From: JAIVGV01 sp035295985
Lineage (GTDB): Bacteria; Acidobacteriota; Blastocatellia; Pyrinomonadales; Pyrinomonadaceae
DNA: 6,264 bases
Direction of reading: 5' to 3'
Assembly: GCA_035295985.1 (NCBI GenBank)
Contig: DATHBT010000258.1
Location: 1-6,264 of the forward strand
A program made the position numbers and the translations under genes. Positions 5,568-6,264 of this stretch are shown here, one piece after another. The notes beneath the pieces were generated by a model, which saw nothing but the letters and a program-made list of their open reading frames with translations, searched no databases and was not told the DNA's origin. Numbering within the stretch: position 1 is the first letter of the stretch; each line of letters starts with the position of its first letter.

Positions 5568-6264
5568 ATGGCGGCTGGCTCATTAGTTTACGTCGGCATC
5601 GCGCCGCACCCGCCGATCATGGTGCCGGAGGTGGGCGGCGAGATGATCAGCGAGGTGCGCGGCTCGATTGACGCGATGCGGAAGTTGACCGAGCGCATCA
5701 CGGGCGCGGGCGCGGAGACCGTCGTCATCGTCTCGCCGCACGCGCCGCTCGAAGCGCGCGCCTTCGTCGCCTACGCCGACGCAACCCTGCAAGGCGACTT
5801 CGCGCGCTTCCGCGCCCCGTCCGCAGGAGTCTCAGCGCCGCTCGACTCGGAACTGCTCGACGCGCTCGAACGCGCGGCCTCGGACGACGGCTTCCGCATC
5901 GAGCGTTTGCGCGGCGAAGAACTCGATCACGGGACTGCCGTCCCGCTCTACTTCCTGCTGCGCAACGGTTGGCGCGGCAGTGCTGTCGCGCTCGGTTACA
6001 GCTTTCTATCTGACGACGAGCACCTGCGCTTCGGGGCGACGCTGCGACGCGCGGCCGACTCCGCGGGCCGCCGCGTCGCCCTCGTCGCCAGCGGCGATCT
6101 CAGCCACCGGCTCAAACCCGACGCGCCTGCCGGCTATAACCCGAACGCGCGCCTGTTCGACGAGCAGGTGGTCGAAAGCATCGAGGGTTGCGCGCCGCGG
6201 CGCATCGCGGAGATCGATCCGGCCCTGCGGCGGCTCGCGGGCGAGTGCGGCTACCGCTCGATGC
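5568..6264 (+). CDS. Class III extradiol (LigB/Memo-like) domain protein, probable AmmeMemoRadiSam component (partial, 3' end missing)
   Basis: The frame is open from ATG 5568 to the window edge (232 codons), so the C-terminus is missing. The fold is that of class III extradiol ring-cleavage dioxygenases (LigB superfamily). IAPHPPIMVPEVGG places His14, and IVSPHAPLEARAF places His58, the two expected iron-ligand histidines. LDHGTAVPLYFLL (119-131) and VASGDLSHRL (173-182, His180) are the conserved active-site blocks. GECGYRSM (225-232), just before the edge, carries Glu226, the usual third ligand position. From family knowledge, proteins beginning like this are often fused to an AMMECR1 domain and encoded beside a Memo-like protein and a radical SAM enzyme (the AmmeMemoRadiSam system). 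The fusion would lie beyond the window and is not seen. A TGA lies three codons upstream in frame, so ATG 5568 is the first possible start. The purine box AAGGAAG touches the start codon, an unusually short spacing. The gene is divergent from the flavoprotein. Confidence 0.88.
   Translation, partial: MAAGSLVYVGIAPHPPIMVPEVGGEMISEVRGSIDAMRKLTERITGAGAETVVIVSPHAPLEARAFVAYADATLQGDFARFRAPSAGVSAPLDSELLDALERAASDDGFRIERLRGEELDHGTAVPLYFLLRNGWRGSAVALGYSFLSDDEHLRFGATLRRAADSAGRRVALVASGDLSHRLKPDAPAGYNPNARLFDEQVVESIEGCAPRRIAEIDPALRRLAGECGYRSM

Noticed and set aside
5371..5583. Small minus-strand frame in the divergent region before the extradiol gene
   Set aside because: It is Arg-rich without motifs, overlaps the neighbouring gene start and has no supporting ribosome binding site.
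1..6264. CRISPR arrays, tRNA or rRNA genes, insertion sequences, attachment sites, riboswitches
   Set aside because: Reading both strands, I found no regularly spaced direct repeats, cloverleaf-like sequence, transposase frame with terminal inverted repeats, or recognisable riboswitch core.

Overview
The window is a GC-rich bacterial chromosome segment (roughly two thirds or more G+C, judged by eye) that is densely coded on both strands. The best lineage clue is the first complete gene. It is a secreted protein built from a degenerate OmpA-like repeat ending in an ELW(I/L) signature, plus an Ig/PKD-like domain. I associate that style of protein with Acidobacteriota, especially Blastocatellia and Pyrinomonadales. 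This assignment is inference from recalled protein style; no marker gene is present.

Layout. (1) 3-65 (+) is the last 20 codons of an upstream gene. (2) 124-1665 (+) is a 513-aa exported protein with three repeat units. (3) 1763-2110 (-) is a 115-aa stand-alone SWIM-type zinc-binding protein. It converges on gene 2, and a strong hairpin terminator at 1697-1737 lies between them. (4) A 263-bp divergent intergenic region (2111-2373) carries a possible promoter, a (CG)6 tract and a small dyad. (5) 2374-3174 and 3209-3655 (+) are an apparent two-gene operon: an alpha/beta-hydrolase and a hotdog acyl-CoA thioesterase. (6) 4107-5369 (-) is a geranylgeranyl-reductase-family flavoprotein, followed on the same strand by a 115-aa alanine-rich, helical, basic-ended protein (3702-4049). 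(7) A 198-bp divergent intergenic region (5370-5567) separates these from (8) 5568 to the window end (+), a class III extradiol (LigB/Memo-like) domain cut by the window edge. This is probably the N-terminal part of an AmmeMemoRadiSam-system protein.

How the genes may work together. The hydrolase and thioesterase both act on ester or thioester bonds and are probably co-transcribed. The flavoprotein probably saturates isoprenoid chains of lipids or quinones. The alanine-rich protein may be co-expressed with it but has no recognised function. The window otherwise looks like a mosaic of short, independent transcription units. I found no RNA genes, insertion sequences, CRISPR arrays or phage genes. 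The less described items are the triple-repeat secreted protein, the orphan SWIM protein, the alanine-rich protein and the truncated extradiol gene.
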